Source of the DNA: CAYRMV01 sp964425255
Lineage (GTDB): Bacteria; Bacteroidota; Bacteroidia; Flavobacteriales_D; Crocinitomicaceae
Length of the DNA stretch: 24,911 bases
Assembly (NCBI GenBank): GCA_964425255.1
Contig: CAYRMV010000037.1
Coordinates: 1 to 24,911, forward strand
Direction of reading: 5' to 3'
The stretch's first letter is position 1. Each line of letters starts with the position of its first letter. The position numbers and the translations under genes were made by a program. Shown here one piece after another: positions 1 to 7,841 of the stretch. The notes beneath the pieces are model-generated. The model worked only from the letters and a program-made list of their open reading frames with translations. It searched no databases and was not told the origin of the DNA.

Positions 1-1814
1 CAGTGAACACCATCTGTTGATTTATAAATTGTTAAAAAAGCATTGTTTCTTTCTTGAGCAGTTTTCCAGTACAAATGTCCTTTCTCTTCCAAAACTTCTC
101 CTTTGAAATAAAGCAAATTAACTGGTAAAGGCGTGCTAACTAAGCCAAAATCTCCAATTCCAAACGGGCTAAAAGAACCTGTATAATTCAACACTTTCAC
201 TGAACGAAAAACTGGATTTGACGTCGGATTGTATGTAGTTGTCAACGGAAGATCCCAATTGGGTCCCGTATAATGAACCAATTGAGCATTTGGATGGTTG
301 AATGTTCCTGTTGTGGTTAAATTGCGGTACTTGATTTGAATATCGACATTGGAAGTTCCTCCGCCCACTTTTCCCATGTTCCATTCTGCATTCAATCGAC
401 CTTGATAACCTGGCAATTCATTAAAATCGGTTGCTCCTGCTGTTCCTGATATGCGTGTCTGCAAATTAAATAAAGCGATGGAAACCTCATAATCCAAGGT
501 GGATCCTGAATGATTGGTGATTAAAATCGGAGTGTAATAATATTCTGTTCCGTTAAAGAGTCCAACTGGAAATTGGAACGTCTGACCAACTGGAATTCCT
601 AATTTGATCAAGCCTTTATTAGCAACAGAGCTAGTTCCATCAAAATAGATAAACTTAGAACTATCTGCTCCTGCAATGGTTGCCGTAGACAACAAAGTGA
701 TTTTTTCGTTCCCCGCACCAAAACGCAATTTCCCATTGATAAATTTCAATTCATTTCGAATGTTTACATTTCGCGAAAAGGTTTTAATCTCTGTAGCTGA
801 ACCACTTAAATTGATAATCATGGATCCAATTGTTGGCGTAACTCCTCCATTTCGCGAAATCTCAGCACCCAAATTGAGAAATCCGGCACTGGTTGAACTA
901 GCATATTCTAAAATGGAGTTGGTTCCCCAAGTGATTGCATCTGTTGGTGACGAAACGACTGCTGATCCCGAATTATTTTTTATTACAAAACGACCGTTAA
1001 CAGTTATGTTTTTGGCAGCAAATCCTCCATTTGTTCCCGATCCTGCATTCCATAACTCGAGCACTCCATCGATTTGCATTGTCTCAATGAATGAACTCGC
1101 AATTTCTGTTGTACTTCCGCTCACTCTTCTCCCAACTACACTAACCATCAATCTTCCTGCAGCACCAATTTTCAAACTACCTTCCGTGCCATTTGAAGCT
1201 GTGTTGAAATACAAATTCCTTGCCGATGAGGAAGTAAAACTACTTGTCGTTGAAATCTTCAACACACCTTTGACAATTTCGATAGACTTACAAACAAAAG
1301 TATTTGCAATTCTCACCGTATCTGTTGCGTTGCTTAAATCGACAAGCAAATGAATGTTGGTGTTATAGGATCCAACGGAATTTGATAAACCAGAAATTCC
1401 AAGATCACTTCCGGCCACTCCTCCGGCATCACCACGGTCTGCATCACCAGCCAATTTCAAAAAACCATCACCAGAACACCAGTTGAGATCAACGGATGAT
1501 GCCAGACTTATTGTTCCCAATACAGTCAACGTGATCGAACTATTGATCGAAATCGATCTACTTGTACCATTGACAATCAAGCGACCAATTGTTCGGTTGT
1601 CCGAAACTGTAATGGCATGACCCGATGATATTGTCGCGTTATCTGATGCGCCTGGAATAGCTCCAACTCCACTCAAATGCCAAGTTGATGGATTATTCCA
1701 ATTTCCTGAAGCAACAGAAGAAAAAGAGGCTGAAAAACCGAAAAAAGTAAGACAACTAAAAAACAGCAACAGACTTGTTTTAAGTTGATTTGAAATTTTA
1801 CTTGTAGCTAACAT
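1..1814 (-). CDS. Secreted T9SS-type protein, 3' end outside window
   Basis: The minus-strand frame is open from ATG at 1814 to the window edge: 604 codons without a stop. It starts with a long signal peptide (MLATSKISNQLK, then a hydrophobic stretch ending around FGFSASFSSVA), followed by GNWNNPSTW and DNATISSGHAITVSDNRT. This pattern is common at the start of Bacteroidota exported repeat/beta-helix proteins. The middle is rich in G, S, T and N, with short beta-strand-like repeats (IASSFIETMQIDG, NITVNGRFVIKNN). Near the edge it reads PLPVNLLYFKGE, then LYWKTAQERNNAFLTIYKS.DG, the linker that usually precedes a C-terminal T9SS sorting domain; that domain should lie just beyond base 1. It is probably a cell-surface or secreted protein. 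Substrate and activity are unknown. The gene call is secure; the T9SS assignment is inferred from family pattern. Confidence 0.85.
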   Translation of the reverse strand, partial: MLATSKISNQLKTSLLLFFSCLTFFGFSASFSSVASGNWNNPSTWHLSGVGAIPGASDNATISSGHAITVSDNRTIGRLIVNGTSRSISINSSITLTVLGTISLASSVDLNWCSGDGFLKLAGDADRGDAGGVAGSDLGISGLSNSVGSYNTNIHLLVDLSNATDTVRIANTFVCKSIEIVKGVLKISTTSSFTSSSARNLYFNTASNGTEGSLKIGAAGRLMVSVVGRRVSGSTTEIASSFIETMQIDGVLELWNAGSGTNGGFAAKNITVNGRFVIKNNSGSAVVSSPTDAITWGTNSILEYASSTSAGFLNLGAEISRNGGVTPTIGSMIINLSGSATEIKTFSRNVNIRNELKFINGKLRFGAGNEKITLLSTATIAGADSSKFIYFDGTSSVANKGLIKLGIPVGQTFQFPVGLFNGTEYYYTPILITNHSGSTLDYEVSIALFNLQTRISGTAGATDFNELPGYQGRLNAEWNMGKVGGGTSNVDIQIKYRNLTTTGTFNHPNAQLVHYTGPNWDLPLTTTYNPTSNPVFRSVKVLNYTGSFSPFGIGDFGLVSTPLPVNLLYFKGEVLEEKGHLYWKTAQERNNAFLTIYKSTDGVH

Positions 1815-1831
1815 GTGTTTATAGTTTTCAG

Positions 1832-1863
1832 CAAAATTGCTCCGCTCAACTCATTCACACAAA
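1832..1863 (-). promoter_or_regulatory. Possible promoter of the secreted-protein gene
   Basis: Read on the minus strand there is TTTG, 20 nt, then CAATTTTG, which differs by one base from the Bacteroidota -7 box TAnnTTTG. The ATG at 1814 follows about 18 nt later. The spacing fits, but the -7 box is imperfect, so this is a weak call. Confidence 0.3.
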
Positions 1864-2131
1864 AATTGCATGTTTCGATTCATCAATTCAACTGTTTCAC
1901 AGATTTTCGTACTGTACGGATTCATGAATTCAACCAATTAAAACACTGAATAACATATAATTAAAAACAAATCTTATCAAAAAACCATTTCCCTCGATGA
2001 ATTTTATTTTTAATGCAAATTGGATGAATGAACAAAAGAAAGTTCATGTCAAATTCGAATTTTACACTTCAAAAATTCTGTGAATAATTCTTAAAAACAA
2101 ACGGAAACTACTCCGTTTTCAAACTTCTTTC

Positions 2132-2139
2132 TACCTTTG
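2132..2139 (+). promoter_or_regulatory. -7 promoter box TACCTTTG for the TerC-family gene
   Basis: TACCTTTG matches the Bacteroidota -7 consensus TAnnTTTG exactly and ends 19 nt before the ATG at 2159. No clear TTG-type -33 element is seen at the usual distance. The inverted repeat at 2099-2118 lies where a regulator could act. Confidence 0.5.
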
Positions 2140-2158
2140 ATTTTTATTTAAATTAATC

Positions 2159-2917
2159 ATGGAGTTTTTCTCAATTTTATTCACCGGAGAAGGGATTTTT
2201 TATCTCGTAGTTCTTTCCCTTTTGGAAATCGTTTTAGGAATTGACAACATCATTTTCATTTCCATAGTTACAGACAAACTTCCCGATACACAGAAACGTA
2301 AAGCCCGAAACTTAGGTTTGACTTTAGCGCTCGTAGTTCGATTGATTTTGTTGAGTTTTGTTTCCTACATCATGGGAATGACCAAACCTTTGTTCACTCT
2401 TCTTGAACACGATTTTTCGGGTCAAAGCTTGGTGTTATTGATTGGGGGACTTTTCTTGATTTACAAGAGTACGATTGAGATGCACAGCAGTGTGAAGGGC
2501 CATGGACATATCGAGGAAGCAAAAACAGTTGGTAAAAAGATGAGCGCAATCATCGGACAAATCATTATGATTGATATCGTATTCAGTTTTGACTCCATCA
2601 TTACTGCAATCGGAATGACCAACGAAATTAGTCATGGTGATCCAACCAAACATCCGATGGTGATCATTTTTGGTGCAGTTATTATTTCTATGGGAGTGAT
2701 GCTCGCTTTTGCGAAACCTATTTCAGATTTCATCAATGCGCGTCCAACGGTAAAAATGATTGCTTTGGCTTTCTTGGTGACAATTGGAGTTATTCTCGTT
2801 GCCGAATCATTTGGCCAGCATGTACCGAAAGGTTACATTTACTTTGCCATGGTTTACGCTTTACTTGTTGAATTTCTGAATATCCGCATGCGCAAAAACA
2901 AAGGAATCGAGGAATAA
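2159..2917 (+). CDS. TerC family integral membrane protein
   Basis: This 252-residue protein is a clear member of the TerC/YjbE-type family. It has the paired signatures ExVLGIDN (E23 to N30, with Asp29) and DIVFSFDSI (Asp139, Asp145) inside hydrophobic segments, with about seven membrane spans overall. Family members act in metal (for example manganese) export or tellurium resistance. The true substrate here cannot be read from sequence. The His-containing loop GHGHIEE (residues 114-120) sits between spans. It is the first gene of an overlapping run: its TAA shares a base with the next ATG (TAATG at 2915-2919). The length is normal for the short form lacking CBS/CorC domains. Confidence 0.9.
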   Translation: MEFFSILFTGEGIFYLVVLSLLEIVLGIDNIIFISIVTDKLPDTQKRKARNLGLTLALVVRLILLSFVSYIMGMTKPLFTLLEHDFSGQSLVLLIGGLFLIYKSTIEMHSSVKGHGHIEEAKTVGKKMSAIIGQIIMIDIVFSFDSIITAIGMTNEISHGDPTKHPMVIIFGAVIISMGVMLAFAKPISDFINARPTVKMIALAFLVTIGVILVAESFGQHVPKGYIYFAMVYALLVEFLNIRMRKNKGIEE

Positions 2918-3486
2918 TGACTCAGGAAGAAGCTTATTTATTTTTTTCCATCAACGATCTTGATGATTTAGAGGATGCATACGAAGAAAAACTGTTTGAA
3001 CACAAGCAATTTTTTCTTTCGAAAGCGGTAATTCCATCCGTTTTTTTGAAACGATTGGAGAAAGTCGAAATCCTCGAAAATGCGTATGCAACGTTGAACG
3101 AAGAAACAAAACAAGTACAGCATTTTTCCGTTGACCCGTTTGAAGCTCATCCCAATATTGAAACCCATGTTCAGCGCTACCAAGTTGGTAGAAATCAATT
3201 AAAACTGTTTCTAACTCAAGCCCAAAATGGACAAGAAATCATCCAATTGGTAACGGAAATGATCCGTTTAGAAGCGAAATTCATTGCTGCGTGGGATTGG
3301 GACGAAACATCCCCTGTACTTTTAGGAAAAGAACCCGACCCCATGGATGTTTGGCGTGAAATCAAAGTTTTTGGTGGGACATTCGAAGAATTGAAACAAA
3401 ATCAAAACGATGCGCCAATTATTCTTGTAAACGAAATGAAACGCTTATCTTTGCTGTTCAAAAAATTTCCATGGGCGACGTATTAA
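2917..3486 (+). CDS. Unknown protein with weak J-domain-like N-terminus
   Basis: This 189-residue soluble protein has no signal peptide or membrane span. I do not recognise the family with certainty. The first 60 residues (LFFSINDLDDLEDAYEEKLFEHKQFFL, then LEKVEILENAYATLNEE) have the helix lengths and the AYxTL ending of a DnaJ J-domain, but no HPD motif; the loop reads SKAVIPSV. The middle and C-terminus are charged and helical, with a WDWDE segment near residue 127. Coupling is tight on both sides: the start overlaps the TerC-family stop by 1 nt, and its end overlaps the DUF493 gene by 16 nt. This points to co-translation, not to a known function. Confidence 0.8.
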   Translation: MTQEEAYLFFSINDLDDLEDAYEEKLFEHKQFFLSKAVIPSVFLKRLEKVEILENAYATLNEETKQVQHFSVDPFEAHPNIETHVQRYQVGRNQLKLFLTQAQNGQEIIQLVTEMIRLEAKFIAAWDWDETSPVLLGKEPDPMDVWREIKVFGGTFEELKQNQNDAPIILVNEMKRLSLLFKKFPWATY

Positions 3487-3737
3487 GCAATTTGCGCGGG
3501 CATTTAGAGCAACAAGAATGGCCAAATGTGTATCTTTTCAAATTCATTGTACCGAATGAATCAGAACAAATTGCTCAATTAACTGCTTTATTTAGTGCTA
3601 CATCTGAATTGGTGATGCATCCATCTAAAACAGGAAAATACATGAGTTTTAGCGTAAAAGAAATGATGTTGGACGTTGATTCCATTCTCGATGTATACGA
3701 AAAAGCAAGTACAATAAAAGGAATAATTTCATTATGA
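3471..3737 (+). CDS. DUF493 (YbeD-like) family protein
   Basis: This is an 88-residue cytoplasmic protein. The pattern WPNVYLFKFIVPNESEQIAQL, then SKTGKYMSFSVKEMMLDVDSILDVYEKAS...KGIISL, is the short ACT-like fold of the DUF493/YbeD family: a beta strand with FKFIVP, a central KYxSxSV strand, and a helix with the I-x-VY-x-K pattern. Family members are found beside lipoate genes in proteobacteria and are of uncertain role, perhaps binding a small ligand. The ATG at 3471 lies inside the upstream gene (16-nt overlap), and the stop overlaps the next start as ATGA (3734-3737). The family is fairly sure; the function is unknown. Confidence 0.8.
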   Translation: MGDVLSNLRGHLEQQEWPNVYLFKFIVPNESEQIAQLTALFSATSELVMHPSKTGKYMSFSVKEMMLDVDSILDVYEKASTIKGIISL

Positions 3738-4129
3738 TTTTAGCAGGATTAAAACTAAGCAATGTATTGATTGGGATATTATTGAGTTCCATCACCATCA
3801 TCATCTTGTATATTTTATACAAAAAGTTGCTCGCATACTTGAATAAAGATGCCATAACAAAAGAAAATTATTGTGTGCTTTATGGCTTAGAATCCCAACC
3901 ATCCAAGGGAGAAATTGAATTCTATTTCACAAATCAAAAAACAAAACACGTTATTTTCGAGATTTTAGACGCATCCATGTCTCCAATTCTAAAACTGGTT
4001 GAAAACGAATATAAACCAGATGGTCATATAATCCGATTCGATAGTACACAACTCGAAAACGGAACCTATTTCTATCAATTGAGAACAGACAACCAAAAAA
4101 CCATGAAACGGTTTGAAATCAAAAACTAG
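3734..4129 (+). CDS. Membrane-anchored unknown protein with beta-sandwich-like domain
   Basis: This is a 131-residue protein. Residues about 10-29 form one strongly hydrophobic segment (VLIGILLSSITIIILYILY), followed by positive residues (KKLL). The rest (about 40-131) looks all-beta, with HVIFEILDASMSPILKL, HIIRFDSTQLENGTYFYQLRT and KTMKRFEIKN. This resembles the strand order of FlgD-Ig or T9SS C-terminal sorting domains. Here it is attached to a membrane anchor and has no signal peptidase site, so I do not call it a T9SS cargo. It is the last gene of the TerC-family run, with an ATGA overlap with the DUF493 gene. The function is unknown. Confidence 0.75.
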   Translation: MILAGLKLSNVLIGILLSSITIIILYILYKKLLAYLNKDAITKENYCVLYGLESQPSKGEIEFYFTNQKTKHVIFEILDASMSPILKLVENEYKPDGHIIRFDSTQLENGTYFYQLRTDNQKTMKRFEIKN

Positions 4130-4131
4130 CA

Positions 4132-4144
4132 TGACAATCTGTCA
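4132..4144. other. Short inverted repeat TGACA-ATC-TGTCA
   Basis: A perfect 5-bp inverted repeat with a 3-nt centre lies just after the stop at 4129 and about 22 nt before the trxA -33 element. On the plus strand it is followed by A, not T, so it is not a forward terminator. It may be an operator site or chance. Confidence 0.25.
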
Positions 4145-4166
4145 GAAAAAAATGCATGGCAAAGAA

Positions 4167-4196
4167 TTTGTAAAAAAGAAATAAACAGTAACTTTA
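4167..4196 (+). promoter_or_regulatory. trxA promoter, TTTG-N18-TAACTTTA
   Basis: TTTG at 4167-4170 is followed, 18 nt later, by TAACTTTA at 4189-4196, one base from the TAnnTTTG -7 box. This is the best paired -33/-7 match in the window. The start codon lies 33 nt after the box, so the leader is short. Confidence 0.6.
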
Positions 4197-4229
4197 TCCT
4201 CACTTAAGGATATTTAAAATTAACAGAAT

Positions 4230-4547
4230 ATGGCGTTAGAAATTACAGATGCAAACTTCGAGGAGCTTGTATTGAAATCAGACAAACCAGTAGTAGTTGA
4301 CTTTTGGGCAGAATGGTGTGGCCCTTGCCGCATGATTGGTCCAGTAATCGAAGAAATGGCAAACGAATACGAAGGAAAAGCAATCGTAGGTAAAGTAAAC
4401 GTGGATCAAAACCCAGGTGTTTCTATGCAGTTTGGTGTTCGTAACATCCCAACGGTTTTGTTTATCAAAGGTGGACAAGTAGCTGACAAATCAGTTGGTG
4501 CTGTTCCAAAACAACAATTGACAACAAAATTGGACGCGTTGATTTAA
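4230..4547 (+). CDS. trxA: Thioredoxin
   Basis: This is a standard 105-residue cytoplasmic thioredoxin. The redox motif WCGPC is at residues 29-33, the buried Asp at 24 (VVVDFWAEWC) and the cis-proline at 74 (RNIPTV), followed by the glycine-rich GGQVADKSVGAVP segment. It reduces disulfides in client proteins and is recharged by thioredoxin reductase, which is not in this window. No signal peptide is present, so it is not one of the many exported TlpA/ResA-like proteins of this phylum. It is a single-gene unit with its own promoter and a strong terminator. Confidence 0.97.
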   Translation: MALEITDANFEELVLKSDKPVVVDFWAEWCGPCRMIGPVIEEMANEYEGKAIVGKVNVDQNPGVSMQFGVRNIPTVLFIKGGQVADKSVGAVPKQQLTTKLDALI

Positions 4548-4567
4548 TCAATTTGTCCATTCATTTT

Positions 4568-4598
4568 AAAAGACGATTCGATTGAGTCGTCTTTTTTT
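4568..4598 (+). terminator. Rho-independent terminator after trxA
   Basis: The stem AAAAGACGATTC (4568-4579) pairs with GAGTCGTCTTTT (4584-4595), with one G-T pair and a GATT loop, and is followed by more T to 4598. It begins about 20 nt after the trxA stop. Confidence 0.9.
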
Positions 4599-4654
4599 AT
4601 TACCTGTTTTTCTAAATACGTGTTTTTACTTACTTTTCATCAAACGTGGCAACC

Positions 4655-4662
4655 TACTTTTG
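4655..4662 (+). promoter_or_regulatory. -7 box TACTTTTG before the lipoprotein gene
   Basis: This is an exact TAnnTTTG match ending 10 nt before the ATG at 4673, so the transcript would have a leader of only a few bases. A possible weak -33 element (TTTTC) lies about 17 nt upstream. Confidence 0.5.
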
Positions 4663-4672
4663 AAAGAAAATC

Positions 4673-5086
4673 ATGAAAAAACAGGTTATTTTTAGCATCT
4701 TGTTTGTCGCGCTTTTAGGCAATGCATGCAACAAAGATTACAAAGCCGTGAAAAAAATGCATGGCAATTGGAAAATCACAGAAATTGATCGAGATGGAGT
4801 GAAAGAAGACATGAACATGTTGAAAATTTTCTTGATTTCAGAATACGAAGTTGGAGATAGTTGGTTTGGCGAATACGACGAGTCAAATGTTGTTAACGGA
4901 ACTCAAACAAACAAAAATTTAGATCTTCAAGTCGAATTTTCAAACAAAGGAAAAACAGCTACATTTTTCTACAACTACGGATCAATCAACGGATTTTCAG
5001 AAACATACGAAGTCATGAAAATGAAAAAAGAGTATTTCATACTCAAAACACCTGGAAAAGAACATTATTACCGATTTGAGAAATAA
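4673..5086 (+). CDS. Small lipoprotein, lipocalin-like
   Basis: This is a 137-residue protein. The signal sequence MKKQVIFSILFVALLGNAC ends in a lipobox with Cys19, the lipidated residue after Lgt and signal peptidase II processing. The mature part starts NKDYKAVKKMHGNWKITEI, and the KMHGNWKIT pattern resembles the first strand of small lipocalin-like Bacteroidota lipoproteins. Further strands alternate (LQVEFSNKGKTATFFYNYG, ETYEVMKMKKEYFILKT). It is probably anchored in the outer or inner membrane facing the periplasm; no enzyme motif is visible. It stands alone between two terminators and is convergent with the gene ending at 5176. Confidence 0.8.
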   Translation: MKKQVIFSILFVALLGNACNKDYKAVKKMHGNWKITEIDRDGVKEDMNMLKIFLISEYEVGDSWFGEYDESNVVNGTQTNKNLDLQVEFSNKGKTATFFYNYGSINGFSETYEVMKMKKEYFILKTPGKEHYYRFEK

Positions 5087-5112
5087 TTCCAAAGCATTTG
5101 AAAAATCAATTC

Positions 5113-5148
5113 AAAAAAAAATCGTGTCCAAAAACACGATTTTTTTTT
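5113..5148. terminator. Bidirectional terminator between convergent genes
   Basis: The core stem TCGTGT (5122-5127)/ACACGA (5134-5139) has a CCAAAA loop and is extended by nine A pairing with nine T on the other side. With A before and T after the stem, it can act on both strands, serving the lipoprotein gene ending at 5086 and the minus-strand gene ending at 5176. Confidence 0.9.
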
Positions 5149-5175
5149 GAGGTTAATTAAACAGCTAAACTCAGG

Positions 5176-7233
5176 TTAATAATCAAACCGAATAACCGAA
5201 TCAAAGTCTGGCAAATACATGAAATGAATGCCGCGTTTTAACTTTGAGAAATCAACCTGATTAACTCCCGATTGGATCGATAAACTCTCTACTTCTTTTC
5301 CTGAAACATCTAGAATTTTAACCTGTAATATTTCTTTTTCAGATTTGTTACAGATATAAAAAAGTCCTTTTTCCTCAAAAAGATAGCATTTATCAGAAAT
5401 AACATGTTCATTCAAAGTCAATCCACTTTCATTAAACTTCATCACATTTCCCTTCCCAGAAAAAGAAGTGACCACAAATCCCGATTGATTGGCAAAATAT
5501 GACGAAGTGGCTTGAACATTTACATTGTTCGAATTGAAATAATAGGTTCCAAAATCGAGCAAACCTGTATTTGAAAACTTGCTCAAATACAAACAAGTTG
5601 GATGGAAATTAGGGTAAACAACTTGATAACTTCCTACTGTTGCAATCCCTTCAGTAGAATTGGTGTTTCCAGCCACCAAAACCTCTCCTTCGTTGTTTAT
5701 CGCACAGCTATTCGCAAAATCAGAATTTATTCCGCCAAAATAACTTGCCCATGTTCGGTTTCCAGCAGAATCCAATACAGTAATGATTCCATCCCAAATA
5801 CCACTAAATGTAGCTTGATGCACTCCTTGCGTTGTATGTTGTGTCGATAATAAATTAGTACTTCCAACAAAACAAACCTTTGTCCCATCGGGAGAAACAG
5901 CAACTGAAGATCTATTTTCTATCGAAAATCGTCCGATATGATTCCCGGAATTCCAAATCAATTGACCTGCAGGTGAAAATTTAGCCAATGCAATTGTTGT
6001 TCCACCATCACGACCAAGCAAGTATCCGTTGCCGCTTGTATCTATCCGAAAATCAGCTATGTAATCAAACAGGTAGTATGTTCTCCACTCAAGCTCCAAA
6101 TCTTTGTTGTATTTGGCTATGAACGTATTGGTATTCGAATTCATAGTTTCTTGATAGGCTCCCGCGGTCGCCATATTGGTTGAACGCGTTTGTCCAGCGA
6201 CATATAAATTATCGTTTTTATCCAATTGACAGCGAAGAGCGATATCTTGAATATTGGTGATATTTGACTGACCAAAGTTTTCTTCCCATAAAATTTGACC
6301 TGTCGAACTTAATTTGACTAAATAAGCATTTTCATCGTTGTTAATCGCTTTCAAAATACCTGATATAAAGATATTTCCCTCCGAATCTAACGCAATTCCA
6401 TACCCTTTATCCTCGTAATTATCACCCAAGAACAAACTGAGAACTGGTTCTCCCTGTTGATTGATTTTACGGACAAAAATATCCGTCTCTTCCGTATTAT
6501 CCATTACAGCAGTACCAACTACAAAAATGTTGTCATTCTCATCCAAAACAGAATTTTCGATTTTCGTTTCATACCCAAAATACTGATAACTTTCCTCCCA
6601 TTCAAACACAACAGGGTCGATAATTAATTCCATACTAGGATCGTAATTCCCTGTTTCTAGTGCAACCGTTTTTTCATCGATGATGTTCCACCATGAATCA
6701 ATTTTGGTTTGCCCCTGATAGGCAATGGGAGCTTGATGGATCATTTTCAAACCATTCGATTCTAAAATCAAATCGCCGTTTTCTGCAAGATAAACAGACG
6801 AAGCATTGATCTCCAATTGAACATTCTCTACTAAAGCAAAAGGTTGAACCACAAAATCATACTCCATCTGATTGCCTTTGGAATAAAAATGAACGTCAAT
6901 CCCGTCATAAACTTGCTTGTAAATTACTTTTTGATAATCCCGAACACCAAAAGTTGATTTGCCTTTTCGGTGAAATATAGAAACATGATCTGTTGGTGCT
7001 CTTTTTTCAATTTCAATCGATTGACTTCCATTTTTAAAATAAAAATCAATCCCTTTCTTACTTCCGAATTGATACGATATTCCCCTTTGCGTCAAATAGG
7101 TAAATGCATCCGTACCTTCTACCCTGGCCACAATCTGCGGAGGAAATTGACCTTTGTTTTCTTTAAAAACAATCTCTTGTGAATACGCAAAAAGCAAATT
7201 CAACACAAAAATACTTACCAATAGTCGATTCAT
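5176..7233 (-). CDS. Secreted DUF7948/SBBP-repeat protein with T9SS sorting domain
   Basis: I place the start at the ATG at 7233 and not at the upstream in-frame ATG at 7281. The former gives a clean signal peptide (MNRLLVSIFVLNLLFAYSQ), has AAGGGAGA about 6 nt upstream, and avoids a 32-nt overlap with the preceding gene. The product is 685 residues. Residues about 20-220 match the N-terminal domain seen before SBBP repeats (FKENKGQFP, YDGIDVHFYSKGNQMEYDFVV, IAYQG, IDPVV). A beta-propeller region with repeats such as DENDNIFVVGTAV, DSEGNIFISGILK, DKNDNLYVAGQTRS and NNEGEVLVAGNTNS follows. The last 70 or so residues (ILQVKILDVSGKEV, then GIHFMYL) are a type A T9SS sorting domain. It is exported to the cell surface or medium; the ligand is unknown. 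It is 16 nt downstream of the lipoprotein gene, probably in one operon. Confidence 0.88.
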   Translation of the reverse strand: MNRLLVSIFVLNLLFAYSQEIVFKENKGQFPPQIVARVEGTDAFTYLTQRGISYQFGSKKGIDFYFKNGSQSIEIEKRAPTDHVSIFHRKGKSTFGVRDYQKVIYKQVYDGIDVHFYSKGNQMEYDFVVQPFALVENVQLEINASSVYLAENGDLILESNGLKMIHQAPIAYQGQTKIDSWWNIIDEKTVALETGNYDPSMELIIDPVVFEWEESYQYFGYETKIENSVLDENDNIFVVGTAVMDNTEETDIFVRKINQQGEPVLSLFLGDNYEDKGYGIALDSEGNIFISGILKAINNDENAYLVKLSSTGQILWEENFGQSNITNIQDIALRCQLDKNDNLYVAGQTRSTNMATAGAYQETMNSNTNTFIAKYNKDLELEWRTYYLFDYIADFRIDTSGNGYLLGRDGGTTIALAKFSPAGQLIWNSGNHIGRFSIENRSSVAVSPDGTKVCFVGSTNLLSTQHTTQGVHQATFSGIWDGIITVLDSAGNRTWASYFGGINSDFANSCAINNEGEVLVAGNTNSTEGIATVGSYQVVYPNFHPTCLYLSKFSNTGLLDFGTYYFNSNNVNVQATSSYFANQSGFVVTSFSGKGNVMKFNESGLTLNEHVISDKCYLFEEKGLFYICNKSEKEILQVKILDVSGKEVESLSIQSGVNQVDFSKLKRGIHFMYLPDFDSVIRFDY

Positions 7234-7249
7234 CTTTTCTCCCTTTGAA

Positions 7250-7834
7250 TTATTCAACATCAACAACTGTAAAATCAACAAAATTGAGTGTGATCTTTTC
7301 GTAGTTCAAACTATACGCATATCCCCACCCCGTTCCTTCTAAAGACTTAGCCTCGATTTCACATTTGAATTTCTTTTTATCCATATCAAAATCAATAATT
7401 TTAACGAGTACATCCCCCTTCTTTCCTCCCAATGTATTCGTTGCTCGATAATTTCCATGGGTATTATCAAATTCATAGCCACTTAATTCCATCCAATAAG
7501 TCGGAGTATTATCTGTTTGACTGATTTGTTTGATACTGTTTGCATCAAAGTCATAGAGCATGAATGTGAAGGTAATGGACGGATAGGCGATCAAACCTTC
7601 ATCACCTTCTCCATCATGATTACCAACTACAAAAAAACTGTACTTCCCAGTAGAAACACTCCTTTGAACTTCAATTTTCAAGTCTTTTGAAAAACTAATT
7701 TCATCTTTTCCGTCGATAAGTTCTAGGTAATTTTCTTTGTCTTTTTTCTTCTTTTTACAACTTGAAAGAGAACCCATAAAGAGAAAAACAAACGCTAATA
7801 AGCTAAATGTAAACTGATGTAATTTCATATCCAT
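7250..7834 (-). CDS. Lipoprotein of unknown function
   Basis: This protein has 194 residues from the ATG at 7834; a second ATG at 7828 (MKLHQF) is equally possible. The signal peptide ends in GSLSSC (Cys26), followed by a lysine-rich tether (KKKKKDKENY). The mature domain appears beta-rich, with no motif that I recognise: KLKIEVQRSV-type strands, FFVVGNHDGEGDEG, and GTGWGYAYSLNYEKITLNFVDF at the end. It ends 16 nt before the SBBP-repeat protein start, so the two are probably co-transcribed and may work together at the envelope. That partnership is inference from spacing only. Confidence 0.8.
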   Translation of the reverse strand: MDMKLHQFTFSLLAFVFLFMGSLSSCKKKKKDKENYLELIDGKDEISFSKDLKIEVQRSVSTGKYSFFVVGNHDGEGDEGLIAYPSITFTFMLYDFDANSIKQISQTDNTPTYWMELSGYEFDNTHGNYRATNTLGGKKGDVLVKIIDFDMDKKKFKCEIEAKSLEGTGWGYAYSLNYEKITLNFVDFTVVDVE

Positions 7835-7841
7835 TTTTTTT

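Larger units (their letters stand above)
1815..2158. other. 344-bp divergent intergenic region with short repeats
   Basis: No gene is visible. The region is very AT-rich and separates two divergent genes. It contains two 16-bp direct repeats, 1877-1892 and 1919-1934, that match at 15 of 16 bases and start 42 bp apart, about four helical turns. The second copy contains the perfect palindrome ATTCATGAAT. A 7-bp inverted repeat (AAACGGA 2099-2105, TCCGTTT 2112-2118) sits just upstream of the -7 box of the TerC-family gene. Promoters for both flanking genes probably lie here. Confidence 0.6.

Noticed and set aside
676..1353. 225-codon open frame on the plus strand
   Set aside because: It lies entirely inside the secreted-protein gene on the minus strand, whose frame is open for 604 codons with a signal peptide and family motifs. 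The plus-strand translation has no domain-like features.
4132..4144. Terminator after the membrane-anchored protein
   Set aside because: The stem is only 5 bp and the downstream tract is A on the plus strand. It is kept only as an inverted repeat.
7234..7281. Upstream ATG for the SBBP-repeat protein
   Set aside because: It would bury the signal peptide behind 16 extra residues and overlap the lipoprotein gene. The ATG at 7233 has a Shine-Dalgarno-like site.
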